In this document: piece after piece, positions 17,821 to 26,290 of the stretch
Numbering within the stretch: position 1 is the stretch's first letter
Layout: every line of letters starts with the position of its first letter
Assembly: GCA_041200185.1 (NCBI GenBank)
Contig: CP165730.1
Coordinates: forward strand, 434,001-498,000
Length of the DNA stretch: 64,000 bases
Source of the DNA: G041200185 sp041200185
GTDB taxonomy: Bacteria; Pseudomonadota; Alphaproteobacteria; BNTO01
Direction of reading: 5' to 3'
Notes under the pieces: generated by a model
The model's input: only the letters and a program-made list of their open reading frames with translations
Databases searched by the model: none
What the model was told of the DNA's origin: nothing
Made by a program: the position numbers and the translations under genes

Positions 17821-17861
17821 GTACACAGATAGGGCTAGATTTACTTAAACCAGAGGGTGTC

Positions 17862-18863
17862 ATGACCAAAAAATTCACAAAGCTTCTGCCAATGATCGGC
17901 TGCTTTTCTTTAGGACTTGCTTCTATAATTTCTGCTTATGAACTCGATGATATGCCTGCAAATCTAATAGTATCCATTGAAGAACTAGACGACTATTTCA
18001 AGGATGATTATGGCATTTGCGTGTATGATGATTATGGTGTTAAATTTGAATTCGATTGCAAAGATGGTGAATACAACACTCAAAATAACTTTATAATTCC
18101 ATATAAGGATGCTTACCAGCAAATAGCTCTGATGAGGAAAATTTATATCGAAAATTTAATTAATGCAACGAAGAGCTATAAAGATTTTATTGCATACTTA
18201 ATCGACCTAACCGGAGGTGCAAATTTCCCAGACCGCGACAAGTTGAAAGGTGTTATAGAGGATGTGTTGTGGCTAGAGAGGATTCGAGTGAGCTCTTTCG
18301 AGCCCGTCATCTTTCCTGGAGGATTGTCTTTGCCTCGAATGAAGAAAGACAAGTACGGATGGGTACAAGTAGCCATTGCCCCTCAATTCTTTAAGGATTC
18401 AGGGAAATATTTTATATACTTGCGTAAAGATAATATAAAACAGAAAGTTGATCAACTTTGTTTTAACCGATTGGTTCCAGAACTTGTGAAGGCCATGGAC
18501 AAAGGTGAGAGTTTTTCTCTCGACCTCATAGAGGATCTGTACCGCTCACTAAATAGTGTTACTTGGTTCTTCAATAGTGGTGTTGAAGGGGAGTTAGCTT
18601 TTGAAGGAGGATTCCACGAAGCGAAGGCAGCCTATGAGGAAATCAATTCTGGCAAGTCCGATGCAAAAGTCTCGATTATGACGGAAAAAGAATACAGCTC
18701 TTTATTTAACACGGAAGAGGTTGACCCAAAGACTCAAAAGAGTTGTCGGACCTATCACGATACAAAAAGAAACCTCACCTTCCGAGAAACCGCTCGTTAT
18801 ACCGTGCTAGATCCTCTTGGTAACCCTGAGATTATGGTGTTCTATACAAAAGAGCGTCATTAG
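17862..18863 (+). CDS. Hypothetical secreted protein, 333 aa
   Basis: No family recognised. It starts with a classical signal peptide (MTKKFTKLLPMIGCFSLGL, then ASIISAYE with a likely cleavage after SA). The mature chain is acidic at first (EELDDYFKDDYG) and then mixed alpha/beta, with Tyr and Lys frequent and three or four cysteines. AT content is higher than in flanking housekeeping genes. It is a monocistronic gene with its own promoter at 17792-17820 and a hairpin terminator after the stop. It lies back-to-back with the giant gene pair. Confidence 0.8.
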   Translation: MTKKFTKLLPMIGCFSLGLASIISAYELDDMPANLIVSIEELDDYFKDDYGICVYDDYGVKFEFDCKDGEYNTQNNFIIPYKDAYQQIALMRKIYIENLINATKSYKDFIAYLIDLTGGANFPDRDKLKGVIEDVLWLERIRVSSFEPVIFPGGLSLPRMKKDKYGWVQVAIAPQFFKDSGKYFIYLRKDNIKQKVDQLCFNRLVPELVKAMDKGESFSLDLIEDLYRSLNSVTWFFNSGVEGELAFEGGFHEAKAAYEEINSGKSDAKVSIMTEKEYSSLFNTEEVDPKTQKSCRTYHDTKRNLTFRETARYTVLDPLGNPEIMVFYTKERH

Positions 18864-19416
18864 AGAGATAGCTATCTCTTGAGAAAAGAGGCCTTCATGT
18901 TGGAGGCCTCGTTACTTCTGTTTTCATCATCAGCTACCAAACAATAAGCGATGACATAACCCTGACAGCATGTATTTAGACTTTCATCATCTGAAAAAAT
19001 AATTATTATTTCATTATTTATTGTCTTGGTGAGGTATCACATCATTATCGTGTCTTAGGTTGAGCAAAAATATCACCATCATAGTATAACACAAAAATGT
19101 TGAGGTGAAAAGGTCGTACTTGGCCAACATTGAGTCTACGAAAGTAAGTTTGGAATATTATCTTATAAATACCACTCTTTATTTTTGTTTTTCTCATTCT
19201 TCTTTTGGATAATAGCCAATACCACTCTATTTCTTAAAAAATCTAGGTACCTGTAGGAGTCTCGTTTGAAAGGCACGCAAGTCGCCGCGGATTCACCTTA
19301 TTAATCAAATGACACCATTCATTATTATTCACACTTTATTTACTATTATTTAAATAATTATTAAACGTTACTACGCATAATGAATATAGGTGATCTTTTA
19401 GGTACTTTATCGAACC
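18864..19416. other. Intergenic region between two secreted-protein genes
   Basis: Begins with a perfect 16-nt palindrome at 18864-18879 (arms AGAGATAG/CTATCTCT) and the GAGGCC hairpin listed separately. The remaining 500 bp is AT-rich without a convincing open frame, and presumably carries the promoter of the 19417 gene. No RNA gene recognised. Confidence 0.55.
18888..18910 (+). terminator. Hairpin terminator after the 17862 gene
   Basis: GAGGCC (18888-18893) pairs with GGCCTC (18905-18910) around an 11-nt loop, 25 nt after the stop. It is followed by a mixed T-rich stretch rather than a clean T-run. Confidence 0.55.
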
Positions 19417-20289
19417 ATGAAATTTATTTCTCGTGCCATCAAATTATCGTCATTGGGGATTATGCTTTTGAGTAGTTCCCTTTCCTTTAGTAGCGAAATC
19501 ACGCCAACAACACCGGCCCCGGCTCCGACGGTTTCTGCCTCTTCGAAATATAAGCTTATGCCGCAAATCAAGGAGGGGGTTCGTGCGGCTCTCGACCGTG
19601 CGGGAATGTTAGCTGATAAATCATCGGAAACGTACAATCCCAATTTGCTTCCAGCCAATGAGGCCCTCGGGTTCACAGAAGATGACGTCAAAAACGGAGG
19701 TACTGTCCTTCAACGTCTGGAAGCTCGTGAAAGTAATGTTGTTGAAATCGATGGGCTTATGCAGCAGACAGCTAGTCATCTTGAAGAGGAAATCGTTGAA
19801 AAACGTCGTGATGTGAATCTAAGTGTTGATATTTGCAATACGATCCAAGGACTTCAACAGAATATCTTGGGATTGATCTCCGCTCATGGATCTCTTATGT
19901 TGGACTACCTTGATCCTGATGAACATCAACAACCCGGGGCATGCTATGACGCTTTAAAGACTCGCGCAGAATCCTTCTTTGAGGAGCTGCGAAAGGAAAC
20001 CGATCCAACATTCCCGGCTCCTTACACGGAAGAGCAGTTGAAACCCTGGAAAGCTCACCACTGTCTCGAAGGTGATTGCATCAATGCTGACAAACCCGTA
20101 GTTGATGATGAGACCGTTGAAGAGCCCGATGAGGTTATTAACACTCCTGAAGAAAATCCTGATTTAGGTAATAACGACGATGTTGATGATAAAAAGGACG
20201 AAAACGAAGACCCTACAGGGAATGAGGGTAACACAGGCAGAGATGACCTTAACGCTGATGGCGACGCGCAAGAACCTCAAGAACCCTAA
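19417..20289 (+). CDS. Hypothetical secreted acidic protein, 290 aa
   Basis: No family recognised. Signal peptide MKFISRAIKLSSLGIMLLSS with predicted cleavage near SFSS, then a Pro/Thr/Ala linker (TPTTPAPAPT). The middle is a helical domain of about 170 residues with four cysteines. The final 65 residues are extremely acidic and apparently disordered, rich in Asp, Glu and Asn (for example NNDDVDDKKDENEDPTGNEG). This resembles the acidic runs of the secreted phosphoesterase at 7408-9810. No strong Shine-Dalgarno is visible before the ATG. Ends at a bidirectional terminator shared with ppx. Confidence 0.78.
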   Translation: MKFISRAIKLSSLGIMLLSSSLSFSSEITPTTPAPAPTVSASSKYKLMPQIKEGVRAALDRAGMLADKSSETYNPNLLPANEALGFTEDDVKNGGTVLQRLEARESNVVEIDGLMQQTASHLEEEIVEKRRDVNLSVDICNTIQGLQQNILGLISAHGSLMLDYLDPDEHQQPGACYDALKTRAESFFEELRKETDPTFPAPYTEEQLKPWKAHHCLEGDCINADKPVVDDETVEEPDEVINTPEENPDLGNNDDVDDKKDENEDPTGNEGNTGRDDLNADGDAQEPQEP

Positions 20290-20325
20290 AAGCTAGGAGG
20301 AACATCCGTCAAGACTGAATCTTCG

Positions 20326-20356
20326 AAAGGCCTGCCTTGACCTTAGGTGGGCTTTT
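20326..20356. terminator. Bidirectional terminator between the 19417 gene and ppx
   Basis: An 11-bp stem with three G-T pairs (AAAGGCCTGCC with GGTGGGCTTTT) and a 9-nt loop lies between two convergent stops. A-run on one side and TTTT on the other suit termination in both directions. Confidence 0.75.
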
Positions 20357-21565
20357 CTATGACCACTTTAGCGTTGTATAGCGAACATGTCGGCCCTGTG
20401 GCATGTCCGACAAGTCATGATAAGACTCCGCCAGCTGATGGAGTATCCCCTCTCGAACACCACGATCGGCAATTCTCAAAAATTCTGGGGATAATACTTC
20501 CAAAATAGCATCAAGAATAAGACTTCCAGAAGCCAATAAGCCGATGCGTGAGGACATCAAAGGATCTGTGTGGTGCAAAAAAGGTGTTACAGACATATCT
20601 GCCATTCTCTGACCCAAAAATTCTTGGATAATGGCATCCTCAGGCAGCAGAGGCTCCGAATCACGTTTGAGGTATCTTTCAATCAAACGACTTCCTTGAT
20701 GGCGGAGATCCTTTGTCTGAAAATCTTGCCCGTCAATTAGCTTTCGATCGTACTTGGACAGACCTAAAACAAGTGATGCTAAGGTCGTTACCGATCCCGA
20801 AGATGATACAATTTGAACTTCGTGCCGCCTCCGAAGAACATCGATATTATTTTTTGTTACGAAAGCACGGGTTCGAGCATAAATATCCTCCCGTGCCGCT
20901 TGAAATATCTTCTCTTCACTCTCGCCGTGTTCACAGCTGTCTCGTAATGTGACCACCCCATAAGGTAAGGATGTGGAATCAAGTATCGACATCGTTAACT
21001 TCTTGGTCACCTTGTGTTGTTGTATCCGAAGCCATATTAGTTCTGTGCTCCCTCCACCTATATCCAACATGATCCCATAAGGATACTGCTCCGACATCAC
21101 CTTCATGCAGCCCATCAAAACCAGTTGAGCTTCTTCCTCAGGCTCTATGACCTCAAGACGAATCCCCGCCTCTCGTCGCGCCCTCTCGATAAGCTCCTCA
21201 GCATTCTGTGCCTGACGACAGGCTTCCGTCGCTACGGCCCTCATGCGCTCTACTCGATGCAAACTTAACTTCTCGCGACAGATGGTCAAGGCCTCCATCG
21301 TCCTCTCGATGGCACTCCGCGATAAAACCCCCGTGTGCTTTATCCCCTCCCCCAATCCTACAATCCGTGAATACGAGTCTATGATCCTCATCTGCCTCTC
21401 ATTCGTATTCCTTAACTTAAAATAATTCCTGTGTAAATTGACTACATTGACTCTCGCAACAAGAATCCTGCATGAATTCGTTCCAACATCGATGGCTGCT
21501 ATGCTCGGATAATGCGCCCGCGTCGCCGCAAAATCCGCTTCGCCCTCAATCGAAGTGCCTTCCAT
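20357..21565 (-). CDS. ppx: Exopolyphosphatase / guanosine pentaphosphate phosphatase family protein
   Basis: Ppx/GppA family, hydrolysing polyphosphate or pppGpp. The ASKHA-fold phosphate loops are visible: AIDVGTNSCRILVARV (about residue 24), GLGEGIKHTGVLS, VATEACRQAQN, and LDIGGGSTELIW (about 165). SSSGSVTTLASLV occurs in place of the usual GTSGTI-like adenine-side loop. At 402 residues it is the shorter, single-module type. Alphaproteobacterial ppx is often followed by rlmE; that gene is absent here. Whether the substrate is polyP or pppGpp cannot be told from sequence. The chosen ATG at 21565 has only a weak ribosome site. Confidence 0.9.
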   Translation of the reverse strand: MEGTSIEGEADFAATRAHYPSIAAIDVGTNSCRILVARVNVVNLHRNYFKLRNTNERQMRIIDSYSRIVGLGEGIKHTGVLSRSAIERTMEALTICREKLSLHRVERMRAVATEACRQAQNAEELIERARREAGIRLEVIEPEEEAQLVLMGCMKVMSEQYPYGIMLDIGGGSTELIWLRIQQHKVTKKLTMSILDSTSLPYGVVTLRDSCEHGESEEKIFQAAREDIYARTRAFVTKNNIDVLRRRHEVQIVSSSGSVTTLASLVLGLSKYDRKLIDGQDFQTKDLRHQGSRLIERYLKRDSEPLLPEDAIIQEFLGQRMADMSVTPFLHHTDPLMSSRIGLLASGSLILDAILEVLSPEFLRIADRGVREGILHQLAESYHDLSDMPQGRHVRYTTLKWS

Positions 21566-21774
21566 CCCAATTTCTCTATTCCTCGGTATATGTCACAGTC
21601 TACAAAATCCCCCACGGCCCGTCGAGATGGATCTGGAACTAGCTCTTAGGCTGGGCCAAAAGTCTAATCCAAGTCTGTCAAACCTTAACGTAGCTGGAGA
21701 GAGGTGAGTATATTAAGATAAAACCTAAAAACCGTTGTTGCTTGCCTATCCTTAGTAATTTGGCAAAATTTGGC

Positions 21775-21818
21775 AAAAACCGCCTGACGCTCTTTTTGCC
21801 GTTGGCGTGCGTAGGCGG
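21775..21818 (-). terminator. Rho-independent terminator for the 21853-23892 gene pair
   Basis: On the minus strand CCGCCT (21813-21818) pairs with AGGCGG (21780-21785), extended inward by partly paired GC-rich arms. TTTTT follows immediately (21775-21779). It lies 35 nt past the stop of the 422-aa gene. Confidence 0.82.
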
Positions 21819-21852
21819 CTTTCTTTTTGTTGTTTGTTCGTTCTTGTTCTTG

Positions 21853-23121
21853 TTATGTGTTCTGGATTGCTTGTAAAATGTCGGTTAGATTTGCTCCGTC
21901 TTGTGTCTTCGTTGTGATTGTTATTGCGTTGTTGTTTTCTGTCGCTGGTGCTGGTGTTTGTATCTGGTCTGTCATTTTTTTGATCATGTCAAATACGGCT
22001 GCTGGCGTGTATGATGCTGCAAATAGCTGTTTGAGTTTTCCTGTTAGCGTCACAGCTTGATTGTCGTTGACGTCTACTCCGATTGCTTTTGCTAATGCTG
22101 CGTTGGTTTGGTCGTCTGCTTGTAGGTTTTTGACGTATTCGTCAACAAAATCGTCCCATGCGTTGAGTTTCGTGGATACTGTTTCGTCTTCTTGTATGTT
22201 GTGGTCTTGTGCTTCTGTCATTTCAAGAAGAATGGCTTGAGATTTTTGCATGAGTGCTGCCGCGTCGACTGCTACGTTCGCTGCTTTGATGTTGGTTGGG
22301 CCGGGTTGGGGGGCTTTGATCTGTGCTATGCCTCCATGTTTCGCAAGTAGATATATAAATGAGTTTTTTTGTAATTGGTCTTGGTCGTTAGCTTTCTTGA
22401 GCTTGTATTGTGTTGAATTGGACCCTATTACGTTTACTTGGAATGCTTGATTTATGTATTCCTGTTGGAGTTGTTGCTGTAGTTCTTTTTTTGTAAATAA
22501 TCTTCCTTCGTTGATCGCTTCTACGTTTGTAGGGAGTTCTTTCTGGGTGACAATTTTGGGTGCAAACTCAGGACGCCATGGTTGGTCTTGAATGAAATAG
22601 GTATAGTCGGCTGCTATCAGTCCGTATTCTTCGTCAGTGAGCTGTTCGATGTTCGTAAATGGGTCGTCGTTATCGATTTTTTGAGATTCATAAAGTGCTT
22701 GTATAACTGATTGGATGAGTGATTTCTCATAGGCGGATCCGTTTTTGTAAATTTCTACTATGGGAGCCTTGACTTTGGTTTGCTGAAAGCGTTCGTCTTC
22801 TACTACGTCTATCAGTTCTTGGGTTTTGTCCGTGATGTGGATTTCGTCTGTTTTGTTGTATGTTATTTTGTAAGGCGCATTGAATGTTGTCGTGTTTTTG
22901 GCTGGTGTGATGAGTATTAGATCGTCATCGGCCATGTTGTCAATGAGTGATTTCATTATATTCGTGTAAAATCGTGGGGCCATACCTTGACTTCCGAAAC
23001 TTGTTTTGATGAATTGTGATTTTTTTAGGTTTTTGAATTGGTTTGTGGCGTGTGCTGATATACTTATCGCACTGGTGATGAGTGTGAGCTGTAATAGCTT
23101 TTTGGTTATGTTCTTCATCAT
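21853..23121 (-). CDS. Hypothetical secreted Q/N/T-rich protein, 422 aa
   Basis: No family recognised. The ATG at 23121 has GGAGGG 5 nt upstream. The signal peptide (MMKNITKKLLQLTLITSAIS, then ISAHA) is typical. The mature protein is rich in Gln, Asn, Thr, Ala and Ile and has essentially no cysteine or histidine. The region from about residue 285 (AANVAVDAAALMQKSQAIL) is a likely helical bundle. The coding strand is strikingly A/C-rich (CAA, AAC, ACA and ATT codons dominate), unlike every housekeeping gene in the window but like its upstream neighbour at 23188. The two probably form an operon ending at the 21775 terminator. Confidence 0.78.
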   Translation of the reverse strand: MMKNITKKLLQLTLITSAISISAHATNQFKNLKKSQFIKTSFGSQGMAPRFYTNIMKSLIDNMADDDLILITPAKNTTTFNAPYKITYNKTDEIHITDKTQELIDVVEDERFQQTKVKAPIVEIYKNGSAYEKSLIQSVIQALYESQKIDNDDPFTNIEQLTDEEYGLIAADYTYFIQDQPWRPEFAPKIVTQKELPTNVEAINEGRLFTKKELQQQLQQEYINQAFQVNVIGSNSTQYKLKKANDQDQLQKNSFIYLLAKHGGIAQIKAPQPGPTNIKAANVAVDAAALMQKSQAILLEMTEAQDHNIQEDETVSTKLNAWDDFVDEYVKNLQADDQTNAALAKAIGVDVNDNQAVTLTGKLKQLFAASYTPAAVFDMIKKMTDQIQTPAPATENNNAITITTKTQDGANLTDILQAIQNT

Positions 23122-23187
23122 GTTGTTCCCTCCTGTTGATTGTTGTTTGCTATCGTCTTTTTGTAAAGTATTGTTGTTTTATGTTCT

Positions 23188-23892
23188 TTATTGCTGTTTG
23201 AGTTGGTAATATATTTTTTTGCCGCTGTGGTTGATGTACTTGAACTCACCTGCTTGTACGAGTTGGTTCATGGCTGTCTTGCGTGCTGGAACAGGATTGA
23301 TCTGTGATGCGAGTACGACTATGGTGGTTAGTGGTAATGTTTTATTATCAATGTTATATGTCTGTTGACCCTGTTGTAGTTGGTTGCTAAAAAGTTGCCC
23401 AAGGTTTGTGCAGGGTATGCCGCTGTTGAATAATTGAAGTTGAAGTTGTTGTGTCTTGGCTTTGACTGGATCACCGGTTTGTTGGTTGCCATTTTGTTGT
23501 TGTTGTTGTGGAGCTTGGTAAATGGTTGTGTGTTCAAGTTGTGCTTTCACGTAATCGCAAAATTTGTTGTATTCGTTAATGTCCGAGAATGTATTTGCCC
23601 ATTTTTTGTTACGAAATCCTGCTTTGAAATTTGTTTCGAGTCTGTGGATTCGCCCTTGTTGGCGAAGTTCGGTTATTGCTTCGTTGATGTCGTTCTGCTC
23701 TTCTTGTGTTATGCTTATATTGTTTTGTGTTGCTACTTGCATTGTTTGTTGCGGGTTTTGGTTTGTGTAGTCTTTGTTTTTGTACCATTTGGTCTCTTCA
23801 ATCTGTTCTACGATTGTGTGGGCGTTCGCGTTGATTGTGAGTGTCGTCAACAGCGCCGCTGCTATTGTCGTTGTTTGAGTGATGTTGTCCAT
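23188..23892 (-). CDS. Hypothetical secreted Q-rich protein, 234 aa
   Basis: No family recognised. The ATG at 23892 has AGGAGG about 10 nt upstream; the frame is open further back to 23973 but without a ribosome site. The signal peptide MDNITQTTTIAAALLTTLT ends in NANA. The mature chain is very Gln/Asn/Thr-rich (APQQQQQNGNQQ near residue 135). The last 50 residues (about PLTTIVVLASQINPVPARKT to KYINHSGKKIYYQL) have the look of a winged-helix-like module, which would be odd in an exported protein; this is an impression only. It shares its A/C-biased coding strand with the next gene 66 bp downstream. Confidence 0.74.
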   Translation of the reverse strand: MDNITQTTTIAAALLTTLTINANAHTIVEQIEETKWYKNKDYTNQNPQQTMQVATQNNISITQEEQNDINEAITELRQQGRIHRLETNFKAGFRNKKWANTFSDINEYNKFCDYVKAQLEHTTIYQAPQQQQQNGNQQTGDPVKAKTQQLQLQLFNSGIPCTNLGQLFSNQLQQGQQTYNIDNKTLPLTTIVVLASQINPVPARKTAMNQLVQAGEFKYINHSGKKIYYQLKQQ

Positions 23893-24011
23893 TTTTTGTT
23901 GTCCTCCTTTTTTGATGGTTAATGGCTCCGGATTGCCCTCTACAAAACTGTGGAAACCTACTATGAAACACATGGTTTGTCAATATATTTGTTGTTGAAT
24001 GCTTTTAACTG

Positions 24012-25112
24012 CTAGCTTTTGGAGCTTAAATGCGCTTGCTGATTAAGCGAGGCTTCCAGGAAAGAGTCAATGTCGCCGTCCAATACGCTCTGAGCATTAT
24101 GACTCTCTACACCTGTTCGGGTATCTTTGACCATCTGATAGGGCTGAAGTACATAAGAACGGATTTGATTACCCCACGAGATGTCCGTTTTAGCGGAAGA
24201 GGCTTTATCCAGCTCTTCCTGTCTCTTTTTGAGTTCAAGGTCGTAGAGACGAGATCTTAGCATGTTCATCGCCATGGCTCGATTCCGATGTTGAGACCGA
24301 TCGACCTGACACGAAACGACAAGACCTGTCGGAAGGTGAGTTATGCGGATGGCGCTATCCGTCTTGTTGATGTGCTGTCCTCCAGCTCCGGACGATCGAT
24401 AGGTGTCGATTTTAAGGTCTTTTTCATCGATGTCGATCTGAATATTGTCGTCGGTTTCTGGGTAAACGTAGACGGAGGCAAAGCTTGTGTGACGGCGTGC
24501 ATTAGCGTCAAACGGCGAAATTCGTACGAGGCGGTGCACTCCGCTCTCCGTCTTAAGCCAACCAAAGGCCTGATAACCTGAAATTTTTAGCGCTATGGAT
24601 TTAAAGCCCGCCTCCTCACCAGGGGTTTCATCGACAACTTCAATTAGGAAACCTCTCTGCTCTGCCCAACGCGAGTACATCCTGGCCAACATAGCCACCC
24701 AATCCTGAGCTTCAGTTCCACCGGCGCCTGAGTTGATTTCGACAAAAGCATTGTTTTCATCACCCTCTGCCGAAAGAAGGACTCCGAGCTGAGCCTTTTC
24801 AACCTCTTGCAAAAGGCTTCGAAGACCCTCGGCACACTCTGAATAAAAAGAATCATCTCCTTCCTCCTTTGCCAGGAGGAGACCGACCTTAAGGTCATCA
24901 AATCGACCCTGAAACATCTGAACACGCTGAATAACACTCTGCAAATTGGCACGCGCTTTCAGTAGCTTTTGTGCAGACTCGGCATCTTCCCATAATCCCT
25001 CTGCTTCGGATTGCTGATCAAGCTCTCTCAGACGTCGAACCTTTCCATCAAGATCGACGGAAATCGCCAGGCTTTTCAACAACTCTTCAAGCTTGTTGAG
25101 ACACTCTCCCAC
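24012..25112 (-). CDS. prfB: Peptide chain release factor 2
   Basis: Recognises UGA/UAA and triggers peptide release. The anticodon-like motif SPF appears in RISPFDANARRHTS (about residue 205) and the catalytic GGQ in SSGAGGQHINKTDSA (about 250). At 366 residues the length is normal. The GTG at 25112 is the only sensible start: an in-frame TGA lies 15 nt upstream and there is no good ribosome site. The frame is continuous through the place where many bacteria carry the programmed +1 shift (LAISVDLDGKVRRL region), so RF2 autoregulation by frameshifting is absent. gpsA lies 125 bp upstream. Confidence 0.95.
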   Translation of the reverse strand: MGECLNKLEELLKSLAISVDLDGKVRRLRELDQQSEAEGLWEDAESAQKLLKARANLQSVIQRVQMFQGRFDDLKVGLLLAKEEGDDSFYSECAEGLRSLLQEVEKAQLGVLLSAEGDENNAFVEINSGAGGTEAQDWVAMLARMYSRWAEQRGFLIEVVDETPGEEAGFKSIALKISGYQAFGWLKTESGVHRLVRISPFDANARRHTSFASVYVYPETDDNIQIDIDEKDLKIDTYRSSGAGGQHINKTDSAIRITHLPTGLVVSCQVDRSQHRNRAMAMNMLRSRLYDLELKKRQEELDKASSAKTDISWGNQIRSYVLQPYQMVKDTRTGVESHNAQSVLDGDIDSFLEASLNQQAHLSSKS

Positions 25113-25237
25113 ATCTGATGTCAGTCAAATCCTCTCCATCTCCTCGCCGATCCATTTTGGTTTTCAAAACCTCGCGAGCCAGGGTAGCAAAGTTCTCAGC
25201 GCGCAGCAAATCGAGGTGGATGAGGACAGAGCGGAAC

Positions 25238-26260
25238 TTATGTGGCGTCGCACCACGCACGCTCCAAAGCAACTTGCGGCGACTCACCTTCGTAAAGCAC
25301 ACGATAGAGGGCGTCAAATAAAGGCGTCGAAACTTTTAACGAACGAGCCATAACATAAACCGGTTTCGCTGTAGGAACACCTTCAGCTACACCTGAATTT
25401 TCCTTAAGAATACCCGCTAAGCGTTCACCTTGTCCTAAACGGATACCCAGACGAGTGTTTCGAGATTGATCGCTCAAGCAAGTCAGCTGGACATCCCCCA
25501 GGCCACCAACGCCAATTAGGGTCTCTAAACAACCGCCCAAAGCGCACCCCAAACTTACTAACTCACGAAAACCTAGCGTTAAAAGTGCCGCTCTTGCGTT
25601 TTGTCCCCACCCCAGTCCCGTAACCAAGCCACAGGCTATAGCTAAAACATTTTTCAGAGCACCTGCTATTTGCAAGCTTACCGTATCCTCTGTCTCAAAA
25701 AGACGGAATTTGGGTGTTTGAAGAAGGCGTGCAACTTCGCAAAAGTGTTGTTTGGGTAAGGCCATAGCTGCCATAGCCGGCTTCCCCTCGGCAACCTCAC
25801 GAGCAAAATTGGGCCCTGAAAGAACGCCAATCGTGCGGCGAGGGAAGAGATCTTTTAGCGCCTCTGACAGGAAAAGATCCTGCGGAGTAGAGGCTCCACA
25901 CAGAAACCCTTTTGAACAGAGAAGGATAGGACACTCCTTCGGCAAGACTGGTGCTAAAATCTGCGCTGACTCAACAGAGAATTGAACGGGAACGACCCAA
26001 AAAATAGCAGATGCAGAAGGGAGTTCTTCCGTACAAAGTTCCTCAAAGGACGACCCCACAGAAATCTCCCTAGGAAGAGGGATCCCCGGCAGCCAATGCA
26101 CATTCTCCCGTAGGCCTTTCAGAGACTCTGCCTCAGCCGCAAACCGAGGCAGGAGGAGAACTTCACTCCCCGCCCTTGCTAGAGCAATGCTTAGGGCCGT
26201 CCCCCAAGCCCCAGCTCCGACAACGACGACTGGCCGCTTTTCTTTGCCTTCGGTTAACAC
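25238..26260 (-). CDS. gpsA: Glycerol-3-phosphate dehydrogenase [NAD(P)+]
   Basis: Reduces dihydroxyacetone phosphate to sn-glycerol 3-phosphate for phospholipid synthesis. The dinucleotide loop VVVGAGAWGTALSIAL is at residues 11-26, the conserved SKGFLCG and LSGPNFAREVAEG stretches follow, and the catalytic-domain signature ALKNVLAIACGLVTGLGWGQNARAAL is at about 200. The 340-residue length is standard. It starts with GTG at 26260 with a weak AGGT element. It lies between prfB and the degP-like gene on the same strand, 30 bp after the latter. Confidence 0.96.
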   Translation of the reverse strand: MLTEGKEKRPVVVVGAGAWGTALSIALARAGSEVLLLPRFAAEAESLKGLRENVHWLPGIPLPREISVGSSFEELCTEELPSASAIFWVVPVQFSVESAQILAPVLPKECPILLCSKGFLCGASTPQDLFLSEALKDLFPRRTIGVLSGPNFAREVAEGKPAMAAMALPKQHFCEVARLLQTPKFRLFETEDTVSLQIAGALKNVLAIACGLVTGLGWGQNARAALLTLGFRELVSLGCALGGCLETLIGVGGLGDVQLTCLSDQSRNTRLGIRLGQGERLAGILKENSGVAEGVPTAKPVYVMARSLKVSTPLFDALYRVLYEGESPQVALERAWCDAT

Positions 26261-26290
26261 AACGAACCTAAACCCAAGCTAAATAAGATC

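Noticed and set aside
23434..23922. 162-codon plus-strand frame opposite the Q-rich gene
   Set aside because: Its Val/Leu/Phe/Cys-rich sequence is the mirror of Q/N/T codons on the other strand; no ribosome site or export signal of its own.
25087..25317. Frame upstream of prfB as a zero-frame leader for programmed frameshifting
   Set aside because: It ends at GCT-TGA rather than CTT-TGA-C, and the join would not match the position of the known RF2 shift; the main frame already holds the full N-terminus.
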